Shown here one piece after another: positions 13,001 through 23,736 of a stretch of 64,000 nucleotides of DNA. Origin of the DNA: Pteria penguin (lineage: Eukaryota; Mollusca; Bivalvia; Pterioida; Pteriidae); contig CM068580.1 in the NCBI GenBank assembly GCA_035048485.1, positions 39,359,585 to 39,423,584 of the forward strand. The letters run 5' to 3'. How positions within the stretch are numbered: the first letter of the stretch is position 1; each line of letters begins with the position of its first letter. The notes beneath the pieces were generated by a model. The model searched no databases. It was not told where the DNA came from and was given only the letters and a program-made list of their open reading frames with translations. The position numbers were made by a program, and so were the translations under genes.

Positions 13001-16000
13001 TAATTCTACAATTGATGACACAGATAGCAAACACTAAACAACCAAGCATCATAAGTTAAACTGATTTTCCATCAGTTGCATAAAGGAAGAGTCTTTGACA
13101 AAATGATATTATCTGTCTTGTCTGTTTAAGAAAAGCAGTGACAATAAAACTGTTTACTAACACGGGACATATAATAATGGATGCTGAATAACACATTATG
13201 GAATAATTCATTCTGGTTACCTACCACTAGAGCTAAAAATACACACATAAACCATTTGGGAAATTCTTTTGTGTTAATTTGTGTGTTCATACCATTTTAA
13301 AAATACAAATGTAATTGTAATTACAAGACCTTATTTCTTAAAGAGCAAACTTTAATGCCTTGGAAAATAAGAAAATTCAAATTCATTTTCACTTCACAAG
13401 GTATTAAACTTTTTAATCTTAACAATGATTATTTGTTTAATGTAATCCGAAATGGTATTTTCTCTTATTTTGGTATTTCTGTGCACCACCATACCTCTTC
13501 AAAGATGCTGTCTGAGTTTCCAAACTCTGGAGCTTTAAAGTCTTTATCATCTTCATCCATAAACTCCTCATCTTCATGAGATATCACATTAAAAACTTCT
13601 CGATAAACTGCATAAAATCCCTGAAAAAAAAAACCATTACAAACTTCATTAACACACCGAATCAAGGAATAAACCTAGAAAAGACAAAAAAATGTTTTTT
13701 GTGTGTTGGGGGGTTTTGGTCTGAGAAACAAAAATAGAAAAAATGGAGAATTTTAAACATCAGAAATAAGATTTAACTTAGCAAAATATTACCATTTACT
13801 AAGTAACTGCAGATAAGTGTTTCCTTGACCCTTTCTATCAATCTCCATTCAGTAAACAGAGAGTAATCTACAGACACAAAGTTCACTTTGACTGGGACAT
13901 TTGGTGTTAAACAAATACCTTTTTGCTTAATATGAAAATACAACAAGCAAATTTAATAAATTGATCTCTCAATCCTGACCTTTCCCAAACTTCTTAACAT
14001 TGCCAGTTAAATGGAAAATGTAGGTCAGAAGCAGCATCCAACAAATGGTATCATATCAGTATGTCAAGATGAACCTCTACACTAACTTTTCTTCATATAG
14101 CAGTTACACTTCTCTCAAATCTGACCCTAGCCAAACTTCTTATCTAGACACTGATACCTGATATATAGCATAACTTCCTACCTCCTTTGTTGAGGTGAGC
14201 TAAAAATAGCATCATTTTTACTTTCACTATGATTTTGGAATGATCAACTTTGGAATACCAAGCGATTTGATTTGTTAAACAGTTCAAACAAAAAACAGCT
14301 AAACTAAAGACGGTATGGCCAAATTGCAAAGCAAATTCGAAACAAGGTCAAGGTCACAAGGTCAAAAGTCATGGTATCAACTGAAAGCACACATCATAGA
14401 GAATCCATGTGTAAAGTATCGAAGCCCTACCCTTACTGATTGAAAAGATATAGTCAAAGTTAAAATTCCATAATGATAGGTCAAAGTCAAAGGTCAGTCA
14501 CTAGATCAAAAGTCATGGCATTATTTGAGAGCTCTGGTCATAAAGAAACTATATGTGAAGTATTATGTTTATATTCCTCTTAGTTGCTGATATTTTACTT
14601 AAACCAGAATTTTTAACCAAAATGTTAATGAACTGACAGATGGACAGGCAGATGGTCATTGCCAATCTATAGAATGCTTTGCAATCTGGCCAAAAATTGT
14701 ATAATAAAAGAATTTTCCCATAGAAAAGACGACTGCTTGGATAAATGTACCTGGTCATCATCTCCATACCCAGCGAAACATGATGTGTTGAAGTACTGGA
14801 AAACGTCTATACAGTCATCAGTATAGGACTCGCCATGGCCCAAACCTTTACAATACAGAGATGACTTTCAGTGAAAACAAATCAACCCTATCAAACACAC
14901 ATCCCCAGGCCAACTATAAAATTATGTCATGAAATAAACATGTACATGTGTAAAATCTCATAGATTTTATTTCAATTAAGCAAGGACAAGCGATTGATTT
15001 ACTCAGGAGGCTACAGATATAGCAAGATGGACTACTGTAAACTTATGTCTAAAATCAGAAAATTCATAAAATCTAAAAACTAAAAATTGTGATTCAAACA
15101 GTTGACTTTGGAAATTTATAAATGAATATTGACTAGTTGAGAATTTATGAATAAATAAAACGAATGCACACTCATTCGAAAATTTTTTGGCTACTCAGTC
15201 ATTTTCAATTTAATCAATGATGTTAAACTACAAGCTAAATAAAATCCACTTTAATGTTATAAGATTGAATTTAACTTTTTCTTATAATCAGTAATTTCTC
15301 CTGAAATAGTCCAAGTGGAGAAAATTTGTGAATAGAGTATGCAGCATGCAGCCTTTCTCTTGATCTATATACTGACTTTACTTTACTTTTGAAGACATTA
15401 CTTTTGTGATTTGGAAGTATGATGTTGATTATCACATAAACATATAACATTCAATATTCTTTTTCTCAATATCAACCTAACATTCAATTGCTGAGGAATT
15501 TAACGTTACATCTCTGAGGGTCTATAGTATAAAGTAAATACATGTATCTACCTCCTCGAAGAATGGCTTCTCTATGTTTGTCATACCAAGCTCGCTCCTG
15601 TGGGTCGCTTAAAACATCATAAGCCTGCTGAATAATTCTGAACTGTTTTGTACATTCCTCAACCATATCTGGGTTTTTATCTTTCAAGAAAATCAAACAA
15701 TTTATAAAAATCACGAAAACAAAATAAAAACAAGACCAACACATATGTTGCAAAACATGTTTATATTTCTTAATTTAAGTGACCTCTGACCCCTGTCTTT
15801 CAATTTTGGAGTATGTGTATTCAGTTTGGTTATACAGTGCTCTAAGTTGCGACCAAAACACTCGCATTTGCGACCTAAAATTTAGTTTTGTGACCAAAAT
15901 ATGACCAAACTCGCAAAAATGTGACCAATTTTTTTTTTCAACTCGGTAATTCCGTTTTTTTGTCCGTGTTCAAAAGCTTTTGCTTTTGTTAGACCGCTAA

Positions 16001-17350
16001 AATATTGTATTCAGAAGTTATGAGCATTTACCGATATCACTTTGTTTATTTTCACTTAAGTCTGATGCATTTGTTTCATTTTTTTTAACCGATTCACTAA
16101 AGTTTTTATTCGGAAGTAAAACCAATTAATGGCTACCAAACGAATGTTGGCCGACTTCGGCTTTGGTTCTCCTCGCCCTAAATTAGCAGCGTTAAAAGAT
16201 GCCGACGAATCAAAAGATGATAAAATTTCTAAAAAACGGACAGCCCCTGCTGCCAAGTGGTTGTCTGAATTTTCTTGGTTGCATTATTGCTAGGGGAAGA
16301 TGTTTTGTGCCGTTTGTTCTACAGTGGAGAGCTTGATTAGGATTAGTACCGAGGGGCCAGTAATGGCAGAGTTTGACCTGAAACCATACATAACACAATG
16401 GTTTTCAACTACCAGAAAGATAAAGTACTTTGGGTGGCCTGTGGAGTCACAAAAACATTAAATATATAATTAAATTGAATGTGTTATACAAAATTAAAAC
16501 ATAAAATTGTTGCACTGTGTTTTTATTAATAAAAGCAAACATAAAAAGGTTTATATGAAAAATTATATGTCATGGCGACCAAAAATTTCTAAAAGGCGCC
16601 TTTTAGCGACCTTAAACCAAATGCTACTTGTTTGGTATCATGTTTACAAGCTTTATCAACAATGTTTAGCATATGATCTTGATTTTTGTTCTATTATGCA
16701 TAATCTTTTTTTCATAAGGAGTGTACTAAGTTTGATGGTTCTAGCTCAAGTGGTTCATTCTGTATTTTAGTTAAAATTTTTTCACTTAGTGTGTGATTTT
16801 GAACTTTAGACCTTGACCTCATCCTCTCAGCATCTGAAATATGCGAACCTAGTTCAACAGTCTTAGTCTAAACAGTTTCATATGTATCATGTTTACCAGT
16901 TCATTGGTCAGACAGACACACAAATGTACTGTGCCACAACATTATCATGCTTTCAAATAAATTCATTTTAAACTGGTAGTTGAGAAAAAATTGAATATTT
17001 GAAATTGACAGAGAAATGAACAAATGTATGATGGACACCACACCATCACAAGAGACATGAAACTAAAAATATCACTTGACAATTTAAAAAAAATTAAAGA
17101 TCATTACATGTAATTAAAATAAAGAAGAATTTCTTTAAAATTGAATAATATTCTGCATACATGTACAGTAGCATGTTGAATATGGTAAATACTATGGTAG
17201 GTAAATGTGGAAAAGTGTCATTTATATTCGTTTACCTGGATGCCACTTAAGGGCCAGCTTTCTGTATGACTTCTTAAGTTCATCTGCATTTGCATCTCTG
17301 TTTACATTGAGGACTTCGTAATGACATTTCATAGTGCTTTTTGATGCCAT
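1021..17350 (-). CDS. DNAJC21: DnaJ homolog subfamily C member 21 (JJJ1-type), 13 coding exons, 3' end off the window
   Basis: J-domain cochaperone; family members (yeast Jjj1, human DNAJC21) work with Hsp70 in late 60S ribosome biogenesis. Exons on the minus strand: 17350-17236, 15680-15552, 14845-14751, 13620-13495, 12930-12757, 12323-12273, 11670-11591, 10723-10623, 9805-9718, 8557-8378, 2845-2797, 1327-1239, 1075-1021. All have AG/GT borders, and the 1332 nt stay in one frame (444 codons). The J-domain spans exons 1-2, with the HPD motif formed across their junction (residues 37-39) and [13 protein letters not shown] after it. Exon 3 ends GYGDDDQ. Exons 5-7 are a charged helical region like that of ZUO1/JJJ1. 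Exons 9-10 form a C2H2 finger (CVAC, then H-x5-H, from residue 308), followed by acidic and then Lys-rich tails. The start may be Met1 or Met7 (MKCHYE); Met7 matches the family start. The expected second C2H2 finger and the stop lie beyond position 1. Exon choice rests on motif match and phase. Confidence 0.93.
1460..2630. repeat. 33-bp minisatellite, about 35 copies, in a DNAJC21 intron
   Basis: The repeat unit is TCAGGTAAATCATCTAGATA followed by AGAC(A/T)GTATTCAG. The left part (about 1460-2060) is diverged; the right part (about 2060-2600) is nearly uniform. Because 33 is divisible by three, one frame stays open for 81 codons as an 11-residue repeat ([11 protein letters not shown]). This is a by-product of the period and is not a gene. 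The array lies between the exons at 1239-1327 and 2797-2845. Confidence 0.95.
2846..5008. other. intronic stretch without recognised genes
   Basis: This is the left part of the large DNAJC21 intron. A 101-codon frame at 3645-3950 has a Lys-rich start and then no recognisable domain, and two short opposing frames at 4345-4672 shadow each other. I see no exon borders or protein motif here. Confidence 0.5.
5009..5213. mobile_element. short TIR element, CAGTGGCGGATCC family
   Basis: The ends are CAGTGGCGGATCCAGGATT and ...GATCCGCCACTG, which are inverted repeats of about 12 bases. They are flanked by the direct repeat AACGT (5004-5008 and 5214-5218). No coding capacity. Diverged relatives sit at 21606-21738, 22329-22408, 23099-23140, 33568-33708 and 49409-49594. 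The CAGTGGCG start resembles hAT-type ends, but the short flanking repeat does not prove that class. Confidence 0.7.
5270..5372. repeat. short imperfect tandem repeat, about 31 bp x 3-4
   Basis: GCCGACTATAAAAACATTAAA-like units recur about three to four times. Confidence 0.6.
5669..6742 (+). CDS. small secreted coiled-coil protein, two exons, unrecognised family
   Basis: Exon 1 is 5669-5960 and exon 2 is 6468-6742. The donor is CCAG/GTAGGT, the acceptor TATGTAG/GTTACC, in phase 1. The product is 188 residues. Residues 1-20 look like a signal peptide (hydrophobic [12 protein letters not shown], then APVQ). Residues ~45-95 have heptad-like Leu/Ile spacing, suggesting a coiled coil ([19 protein letters not shown]). 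Exon 2 gives a second helical stretch ([16 protein letters not shown]) between Pro/Gly/Gln-rich and acidic segments, ending MNMIPSN. After the signal peptide there are no cysteines. An AATAAA follows the stop by 37 bases. The gene lies on the opposite strand inside an intron of the DNAJC21 gene. I recognise no family, and no function is assigned. The splice, signal peptide and poly(A) signal together support a real gene. Confidence 0.72.
6780..6785 (+). promoter_or_regulatory. poly(A) signal AATAAA
   Basis: A canonical AATAAA lies 37 bases after the stop codon of the small secreted protein gene. Confidence 0.6.
10197..10498 (+). mobile_element. tRNA-derived SINE, family 1, full length with target duplication
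   Basis: The body runs 10210-10485. It starts with a tRNA-like head: A-box TGACCTAGTGG and B-box GGTTCGAGTCC. A unique body with GACAGGACAC-type sequence in reverse follows, then a (TCAA)n tail. Flanking copies CTGAATAAAATAA (10197-10209) and CTGAATGAAATAA (10486-10498) are the target site duplication. It lies in a DNAJC21 intron. It is not a functional tRNA gene, because the acceptor stem does not close. Confidence 0.85.
13621..14750. other. DNAJC21 intron with AGGTCA-rich dispersed repeat
   Basis: From about 14340 to 14700 the sequence carries AAGGTCAAGGTCACAAGGTC and related words, ending in GACAGATGGACAGGCAGATGG. This resembles the repeat family at 18570-19340 and 25155-25800. No exon is seen. 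Confidence 0.5.
15835..16640 (+). mobile_element. decayed transposon with BED/KIAA1586-like N-terminus
   Basis: A plus-strand frame begins at 16129 ([20 protein letters not shown]) and is Lys-rich. It then reads [14 protein letters not shown], meets a TAG at 16291-16293, and continues in frame as GKMFCAVCS. The W-x2-EF-x-WL...MFC-x2-C pattern is typical of the zinc-binding N-terminus of hAT-like transposase relatives of the KIAA1586 group. Flanks contain repeated TTGCGACCAAAA/GCGACC motifs, and the left end reads CAGTGCTCTAAG. It is clearly broken and lies in the first coding intron of DNAJC21. Outer limits are approximate. Confidence 0.5.
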
Positions 17351-17539
17351 TCTTACCTAAAGAAACGAAGAGAGATTTATTTGTGAAATATTATTACTAC
17401 TAACTGCAAGCTACTGCTGAGAAGGAATGATGGTAAGTATCATACTGGTATACATGTATCAAAATATTCATACTACATAGTGATCTCTATTTCCTACAGT
17501 TCAAGAGCTATGACTAAGGTATACATGTATGTACTCATG

Positions 17540-17775
17540 TAGATCAATCTGTAAGGAAATGGGAGCTTCCAGGTTCAAATCCAACAACTAGCTCATTGGT
17601 GTCCTGAAACATTAATAACTTAGGGCCCTGAGTCACTATAAATGCTGCAAATAAAAGATCCCTCCCTTCTTGTTGCATAGATCAAAATTTCTGTAAAATG
17701 TATAACGCAAATGACATCACCTAATAAGTGAAATAATCTTACAGTGACACTCAGCAAGAAACAATCAAACACAGC
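17540..17775 (+). mobile_element. degraded SINE, family 1-like
   Basis: GGTTCAAATCC (B-box-like), then TGTCCTGAAAC, CCCTGAGTCACTATAAATGC, AAAAGATCCCTC and a tail with AATCAAACAC follow the order of the intact SINE at 10210. It is heavily mutated, and no target duplication is visible. Confidence 0.45.
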
Positions 17776-18560
17776 TACGGCTAAGTAAAAACTGCTCATA
17801 AGAGCATTTCTAGTAAAGATTTGACTTCATCAAGAAGTTTAAAAAATAACTGAAATAATTAACCAAACTATTTTTACATAGTGACTAAATTACAAATAAC
17901 AATTTATGGAAAAGTTTTTCTTGAATTTTTGTCTTAGTCTGATTTTCTAGTCTAAAAAATTGATTTTTCCTTGGTGAAAACCTGAACTCATTATTAACCA
18001 AAATAAACTAAGAGTTGATACTTGATATAAAAAATGCTTAGATACATGGTTTTGTAAATGGGAAGGAATCCATGTCCATTCTTCATGCTGAAAGTCCAAC
18101 TGTTTTGACATGTTTTCTCATTATCAGTAAAAATAAGAACAAAGTTTGTAATGCATTTAAATTGCTCTCTTAAAGTACAAATTTGATCTGCAATGTTTTA
18201 TTACAATAATTTAAAACTTATGAATTTAGTTAACGACACATTCTACCAAATATTCAAAATTTCAATAATGGAAAAAGAAGTTTGTAAGTTTAACTGACAT
18301 ACAGACTAGAATGAAAACACTTTCATACAGTCTATCATAAATATACCAATAATGAGTTTATAAAGATATCAATATACAATGTATACAAGAAACCATCAAG
18401 GACGGTATGACTGGATTGCAAAGATGCCTTTGTGAGATGCGGATATCCTCCTATCAGCAACAAAGTCCAAGATGACATTGACCCACTGATCAAGTGATAA
18501 CTGATCAAATTTCGCCTCGTTGAGCAAGACCTCATTAAAGTTAACGAGGTATCTGAGATT
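17776..18560. other. AT-rich stretch without recognised features, upstream of DNAJC21
   Basis: The 5' untranslated exon of DNAJC21 should lie upstream of 17350: a TTTCTTTAG acceptor-like site precedes the start codon at about 17361. I could not identify that exon or a promoter. Confidence 0.4.
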
Positions 18561-18569
18561 CTGTTCACT

Positions 18570-19340
18570 GAAAAACAGTGTTCACTCACTGAAGCCTGAA
18601 GTCAAGTCAAGGTCAAGGTCACCAAGTATGTGTCGGACGGCAAGAGCTCACAAATGTTTACAATGCGACGAAGTTTGAAGTAGGTTATATTAACAGTAAG
18701 CAAGAGTTCACCCTAAAAGCAAAAACAGTCTGTGTTCACTGAAGTGTGAAATCAAGGTCAAAGTCACCACCAAAGTATGTCAGACGAGAAGACCTCATGT
18801 ATGTCGAAAATCCCAATAAGTTTGAAGTACGTAACATTAACAGTATATGTATGCAAGTGGTCACCCTAAAGGTAAAAAACATTGTGTGTTCACTGAAGCG
18901 TAATGTCAAAGTCAAGGTCAAGGTCAAAACCTCCCAAACTGACAGAAGTACCCTTTAGGGTATGAAAGAAACCAAGCTAAATGCAAATGCTAAATGCAAA
19001 ATGTTGATGCTGTGCAGTCGGACGGACAGACAGACGGACAAATTTTGCCAATTTGTAGACTGAAATTGCTTTGCATTAACATTAACAATGCATGTATGCA
19101 AGTGGTCACCTTAAAGGCAAAAAACAGTGTGTGTTCACTGAAGCGTAAAGTCAACGTCAAGGTCACTAAATTTTTGTATTGGTTGGATAGAACATTCAAG
19201 TATCTACAAACCTACCAACTTTGACATAAGTACCCTTTAGGTTATGAAAGAAACCAAGCTAAACGCAAATGCTAAATGCAAAATGTTGATGCCGTGCAGT
19301 CGGACGGACAGACAGGTGGATTTCGCCAATTCATAGACCG
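18570..19340. repeat. diverged tandem repeat (about 250-280 bp units) rich in AAGGTCAAGGTCA
   Basis: Segments with GCAAGTGGTCACC(C/T)TAAAGG, TGTGTTCACTGAAGCGTAA and GTCAAGGTCAAGGTCA recur at about 18570, 18720, 18840 and 19085. They are followed twice by GAAACCAAGCTAAA(T/C)GCAAA and CAGTCGGACGGACAGACAG. Short frames on both strands here mirror each other and are not genes. Confidence 0.75.
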
Positions 19341-20690
19341 TTTGCAATCCCGTCAAAAAGTAATAAAATTTATCAATGCAAAGATACTAAAAATTCATTC
19401 AATGTTAATATCGCATGAAATGAAGCATGTCATTATTCATGAATTCATATAGTCACACATAGATGTATAGAAACTGAAGTTTTTAAAGTACTTTTACTTT
19501 AATAAGCTTAGAAGGTCAACTTTGATGCTGTGTTTGTATTCAGAACAAAGTAACTTCAAATATGGAACTTTCTCAGTTGGTCAAATTATATACCATCATA
19601 TGGGGAAATCAAGAATTTTGCCAAAAATCACTTGAAATATTGGACACTCATTTTGCAGGCAATATCCTTGTATAAAGCAATACCATTTACAGACTCTAGT
19701 ACACTACACAACATATTCTTTATGTCAGATTGGTCACATGACCCATTATGCACCATATTTGTTGGGGATATATCTCAGAATTTATAATCGCTTTCTACTG
19801 AAAATTTCTGATATTTTGAAATCTCATTTTTGCAAATCGTGATCATTTTAAATTTAAAGAAGAAAAGGGAGTCAATTTCCATAAAATTTCTCAATGTATA
19901 TCCGGAGTTTTATGAGTCATATAGCTCTTGTGTTCATAAAACAGTTCTGCAAAGTTGCATTATAATTTATACAGGTTCGGGACAATCTCTCATTTTAGAG
20001 ACAATCACTCAAATGTGTAACACTTTCTGTTTTCAGTAATCATTTTCTAGTACTTAAAAAATAAAATTTGGGAATCATGATTTGAAATTCAAAAGGGCAC
20101 ATGTTGACAACATACCAAATATATTTTACAAAACAAGTTGACAGTTTTAATTTACGGTTTTTGGAGTTTACAGCTGCAACATTTGTGCAGCTATTAACTC
20201 CAAAATGGTAAGTAGAAAAGGTCAACTTCTTTTGTGATTTATGTTTTTTGTGTTACATTTACAAAAATGTGCCTTTTTAAGTTTGAAGTAAAGATTCTGA
20301 CACTTTACTTTTGTAATTTTATAATATAAACTTTTACATTAGATTTCATCTGTTCTTTCCAGAAAATCACAATCTGGAATGTAAATTTACAAAGGGATCA
20401 ATATAGAGGTGAATAAGATATAACAGAGTTACATGTATAAATCTTGGGTAGTAGTTCACAATTCAAACACCAAACCTGTTCTGTTTTACATAAACATGGT
20501 CATGATGGTGCGGAAATAAGAGTATCTCGTTGTTTCTTGCTACATATAAATTTTTGTACCAGGTAGTATGGTTATACTTTCTGGATACATTGTGTTAATG
20601 GTAAGTCCAGTTATTTATGTGGTAATTGCGGTGGGGAACGGAAATACTATGACAAAGAACAACAAACTCAGCATTCACAATATTTCTGTT
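19341..20690. other. AT-rich intergenic stretch, nothing recognised
   Basis: Two opposing short frames (about 19830-20225) have no recognisable motif. No RNA gene or clear repeat is visible. Confidence 0.4.
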
Positions 20691-20691
20691 T

Positions 20692-20955
20692 CCTGACCTT
20701 CTTCCGGTAAATTTTACTGGAATTGGTAGCGTAAGTTATGTGAAATCCTCATATTTTATAACCGATATATGAAAAATTACAATAAAATAAAGAATTACAT
20801 CATAGCGTATACACATGTATAACATTTAGCGCGGTTCTGCTAAAATAACATATTCAATATATAGCGTTATTACATATGTAATATGAAAATTATATGATGG
20901 ATTTCACATAACTTACGTTACTAATTCCCATAAAATTCCCCGGAAGAAGGTCAGG
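20692..20955. mobile_element. MITE with about 57-bp terminal inverted repeats
   Basis: The left end CCTGACCTTCTTCCGG...GTAAGTTATGTGAAATCC is the reverse complement of the right end GGATTTCACATAACTTACG...CCGGAAGAAGGTCAGG, with a few mismatches. The total is 264 bp, AT-rich and non-coding inside. Confidence 0.8.
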
Positions 20956-21605
20956 AGGACTTTTTTAAATGGTGTTTGGCAAAGTTTTGTAATACTAAGA
21001 CTATCTCTATGAGTACGAGTATCAGTATGATGAACAAGTGATTGTAAAATTTATACCTTGATATAGCGTCCCTACCCTCCCTTTGTGGAAAAAGATATAT
21101 GAAATATTTCAGATAAACATTACACCGTAAATCATGTAGCTCTCACCTGTAAATCTACTACTATACTATAACTGTAACTATTTCACGTTGTTGATCGTTA
21201 TGATGAAATTTTCGAGATTGGGATTTAAAACTTTCATATTATTATATGAAACTACGATCCCGAATACTTTTTTTTTTCTAATTTATTCATTCGTTATAAG
21301 TTTGTTTATTTATCTATTTATTGGACAAATCAATGTTTGTTAAGAATTGCTACGTGTATGTCATGGAATACCTCCCTCGAATATAACAGCAGGACTAACG
21401 TAATGGTTGGCAGTATCACCACTGTTCCCACAAAAAAATTGCGCTCACTAAAACTAAATCTAGTACGCGGACTAGAGAAAGTCCGACTTGAAAACGAAAA
21501 ATTGTTACTTTTCTAAAGGTTCGAAACATTTCTTTGTGAAACTTTCTACAAGCATTGTAGACATATTTTTTCTTATCAAAGCCAGATATTCACAACAGAA
21601 GTCTT

Positions 21606-21738
21606 AAAGGAATCCAGGATTTCGGAAAAGGAGGGCCCACATGTGTATTAGTCAAACAGTCAGCCATTTCTTGTGCCAGATCTGGGTTTTTACTTGTAAA
21701 TATGTGCCTAAAAATGGCCCCCTCTAAATCCGCCACTG
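21606..21738. mobile_element. diverged CAGTGGCGGATCC-family element
   Basis: It contains AATCCAGGATTTCGGAAAAG, GTCAAACAGTCAGCCATTTC, CCAGATCTGG and AAATCCGCCACTG in the family order. The left terminus is mutated. Confidence 0.6.
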
Positions 21739-22238
21739 TAATTTATCATTTTGAGGCACTGACCTGGCACATACTCACTAAAACTAGTCAATCGGAACAC
21801 CAACGGCATTTTTTTTTTTTGCGTACGGAAATGGTCGAGTTGTTACGATTGTAAAACTAGTACGCGGACTTCGACAGCTGACTGGGATATCAAGACGAAT
21901 ATTCGTCTAATAACAACATAAACGTAATTGTTATGCATAATGTACGTGTAAATGAATGTAAATACTTTTCCTGTAGTTTTACATCGGTTTTCAAAGATTT
22001 GGTATACGTCACGGTTATTCTACTTCAGATACGAACGGCCCAACAAACCTTCGCATTTAATGCGGAGCTGTAAGTTGCATTTAACGCAACTGAATTATTT
22101 AATCTGTCCAATGTTATAGCTCCATTGTTAAAGTGCCACGACACCATTTTTTTTTTCTCATACTAATTTAATAATTTGATGTAAATAAAATCCCTTGGTG
22201 CCAAAACTTTTACAATCAGATGCTTCAATAATATTTAT

Positions 22239-22312
22239 TTACCCGCCCTTGTCTTCACGAGGCATTTTCCCCTTCAGTATTATTAAAAAAACTCTGCTCT
22301 TCGGACACTTCC
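22239..22312. repeat. direct repeat, copy 1 of 2 (partner 22747-22820)
   Basis: CCCGCCCTTGTCTTCACGAG through CTCTGCTCTTCGGACACTTC is nearly identical to the second copy about 507 bp downstream. The THAP fragment lies between the two. Confidence 0.8.
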
Positions 22313-22328
22313 AGAGGCCGCATATTTA

Positions 22329-22408
22329 CCAGTAAAAATCCAGATTTTGCACCAAAAATGGCTGAGAAGTTTGGCCCCTCCTTTTCGGAAATCCTAGATC
22401 CGCCACTG
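22329..22408. mobile_element. half copy of the CAGTGGCGGATCC family
   Basis: AAAATCCAGATTTTGCACC, AAAATGGCTGAGAAG, TTTTCGGAAATCC and GATCCGCCACTG are the family terminus in inverse order. Confidence 0.6.
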
Positions 22409-22489
22409 CATGGGTATCTGATTTTGCCTGATCACTGCCTTGTTCCTCCTTATCAGTGTCTCGGTATATTCTTATATAAAAAGGTGATT

Positions 22490-22745
22490 ATACAACACTT
22501 ACTCTTGATACTTTCCTCTTTAGATCCGCTCTTCTGATTTTATTATTATGTTTTTTTCTGGTGTGAAATGCAGAGAACATAAGGTCGAATATTTTGTAGG
22601 AACATTCTGCTCGCTTTTCTTTAACAAAATGAATCCACTGGCGTCGTTCATTGGGTGTCTTAGGAAAACCGTGCATTGACACACCATCGCATTGGTGTTT
22701 CCATAACTAGTAGCAACACAACGAACACCCCTCCCCCGACTTTGT
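22490..22745 (-). pseudogene. frameshifted THAP-domain fragment
   Basis: Three minus-strand frames, read in order, give the parts of one THAP zinc-finger domain: RCVATSYGNTNAM, then VSMHGFPKTPNERRQWIHFV, then VPTKYSTLCSLHFTPE. Known THAP domains have C-x2-4-C, FP-x-(D/T)P...R..W, and S-x-(I/L)CS-x-HF in this order. Two frame changes are needed, and a Tyr sits where a second Cys would be expected. This indicates a decayed copy of a THAP gene or THAP-bearing transposon. Confidence 0.6.
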
Positions 22746-22746
22746 T

Positions 22747-22820
22747 TTACCCGCCCTTGTCTTCACGAGGCATTTTTCCTCTTCAGTATTATTAAACAAC
22801 TCTGCTCTTCGGACACTTCT
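22747..22820. repeat. direct repeat, copy 2 of 2 (partner 22239-22312)
   Basis: This is a near-identical copy of the segment at 22239-22312, differing by a few substitutions and single-base gaps in the T and A runs. Confidence 0.8.
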
Positions 22821-23098
22821 ATACTAAAGTCCAGAACTGCATATAAAATATGACGTCAGCATCTCTTCGTCGCAGAATCTGGCGTTTCTGTATATTTACC
22901 AGGTGTGACTTAGCAGCGCGCATTAGCTTATCACAAATATCTTTTTATCTACAGTTGATATGAACTTCGGGTTTTCGGCAATTTATTTATTGTATGAACA
23001 TGCACCAACTGAGTGGAAACAATTAAATTTTGAAAATTAGGTTGAAGTGGCACTTTAATGTCAGGAAGTCTATTCAGTTTCATATACATATACATATG

Positions 23099-23140
23099 TG
23101 CCCTCCACTCTCCATTTCGAAAATCCTGGATCCGCCACTG
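23099..23140. mobile_element. terminal fragment of the CAGTGGCGGATCC family
   Basis: ATTTCGAAAATCCTGGATCC GCCACTG is one family end. The adjoining 23141-23340 sequence has no recognised feature. Confidence 0.5.
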
Positions 23141-23550
23141 ATGCATGACCGTGCAGACAGACTTACTGTGGGCCGGGACGGCCCATCCTTTAATATAAGT
23201 TTAGGTAAGTCGCATGCGTTACCGCGGTACAGTAAAGCCACACCCCCCAAGAGTTTTACACCAATGGTAAAATTAGGATTTAATTCAGTGCGGATGACCA
23301 CGTGTAAAGTCGCTGACACGTTCTGATAGATTTATATGAGTGTAGTATAAAAATTATTTTGATTGCCAACTTTTATTGAAAAACAAAAGCGAGACTTAAA
23401 GCTATTCAAAGACATTCTATTTTGGTTCCCCTACATGTTTGACCTAGTAATTACTGTCTTAAGAACACAGAGTACTACATACATAATTAGATTTTATATG
23501 GAGCTCACCTACAGGTTTCAGATGAAAAATCCTCCCTTGTGATACTTAGG

Positions 23551-23627
23551 GGCAGACTTGGAGAGTGTAGTGGTTAAGCGCTTGGCTTTGTAGCGATTCC
23601 CAAATTGCACCACTATGTTTAAAGCAA
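23551..23627 (+). mobile_element. SINE family 2, 5' fragment
   Basis: It reads GGGGCAGACTTGG, then TGTAGTGGTTAAGCGCTTGG and CACCACTATGTTTAAAG. This is the tRNA-like head of the elements at 28711 and 45331, with the middle degraded. Confidence 0.65.
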
Positions 23628-23736
23628 TATCAGCTATTACTGTGGTTAAAAAAAATGTAAAAATTTAGTCCATTACTACAATGAAAATAGATAAGCTTTG
23701 TAAATGAAAAAAAATCACCAAACTTTTTCTAATATA

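Noticed and set aside
22239..22820. LTR retrotransposon with 74-bp LTRs
   Set aside because: The repeats are too short, lack TG...CA ends and primer-binding site, and enclose only a THAP fragment.
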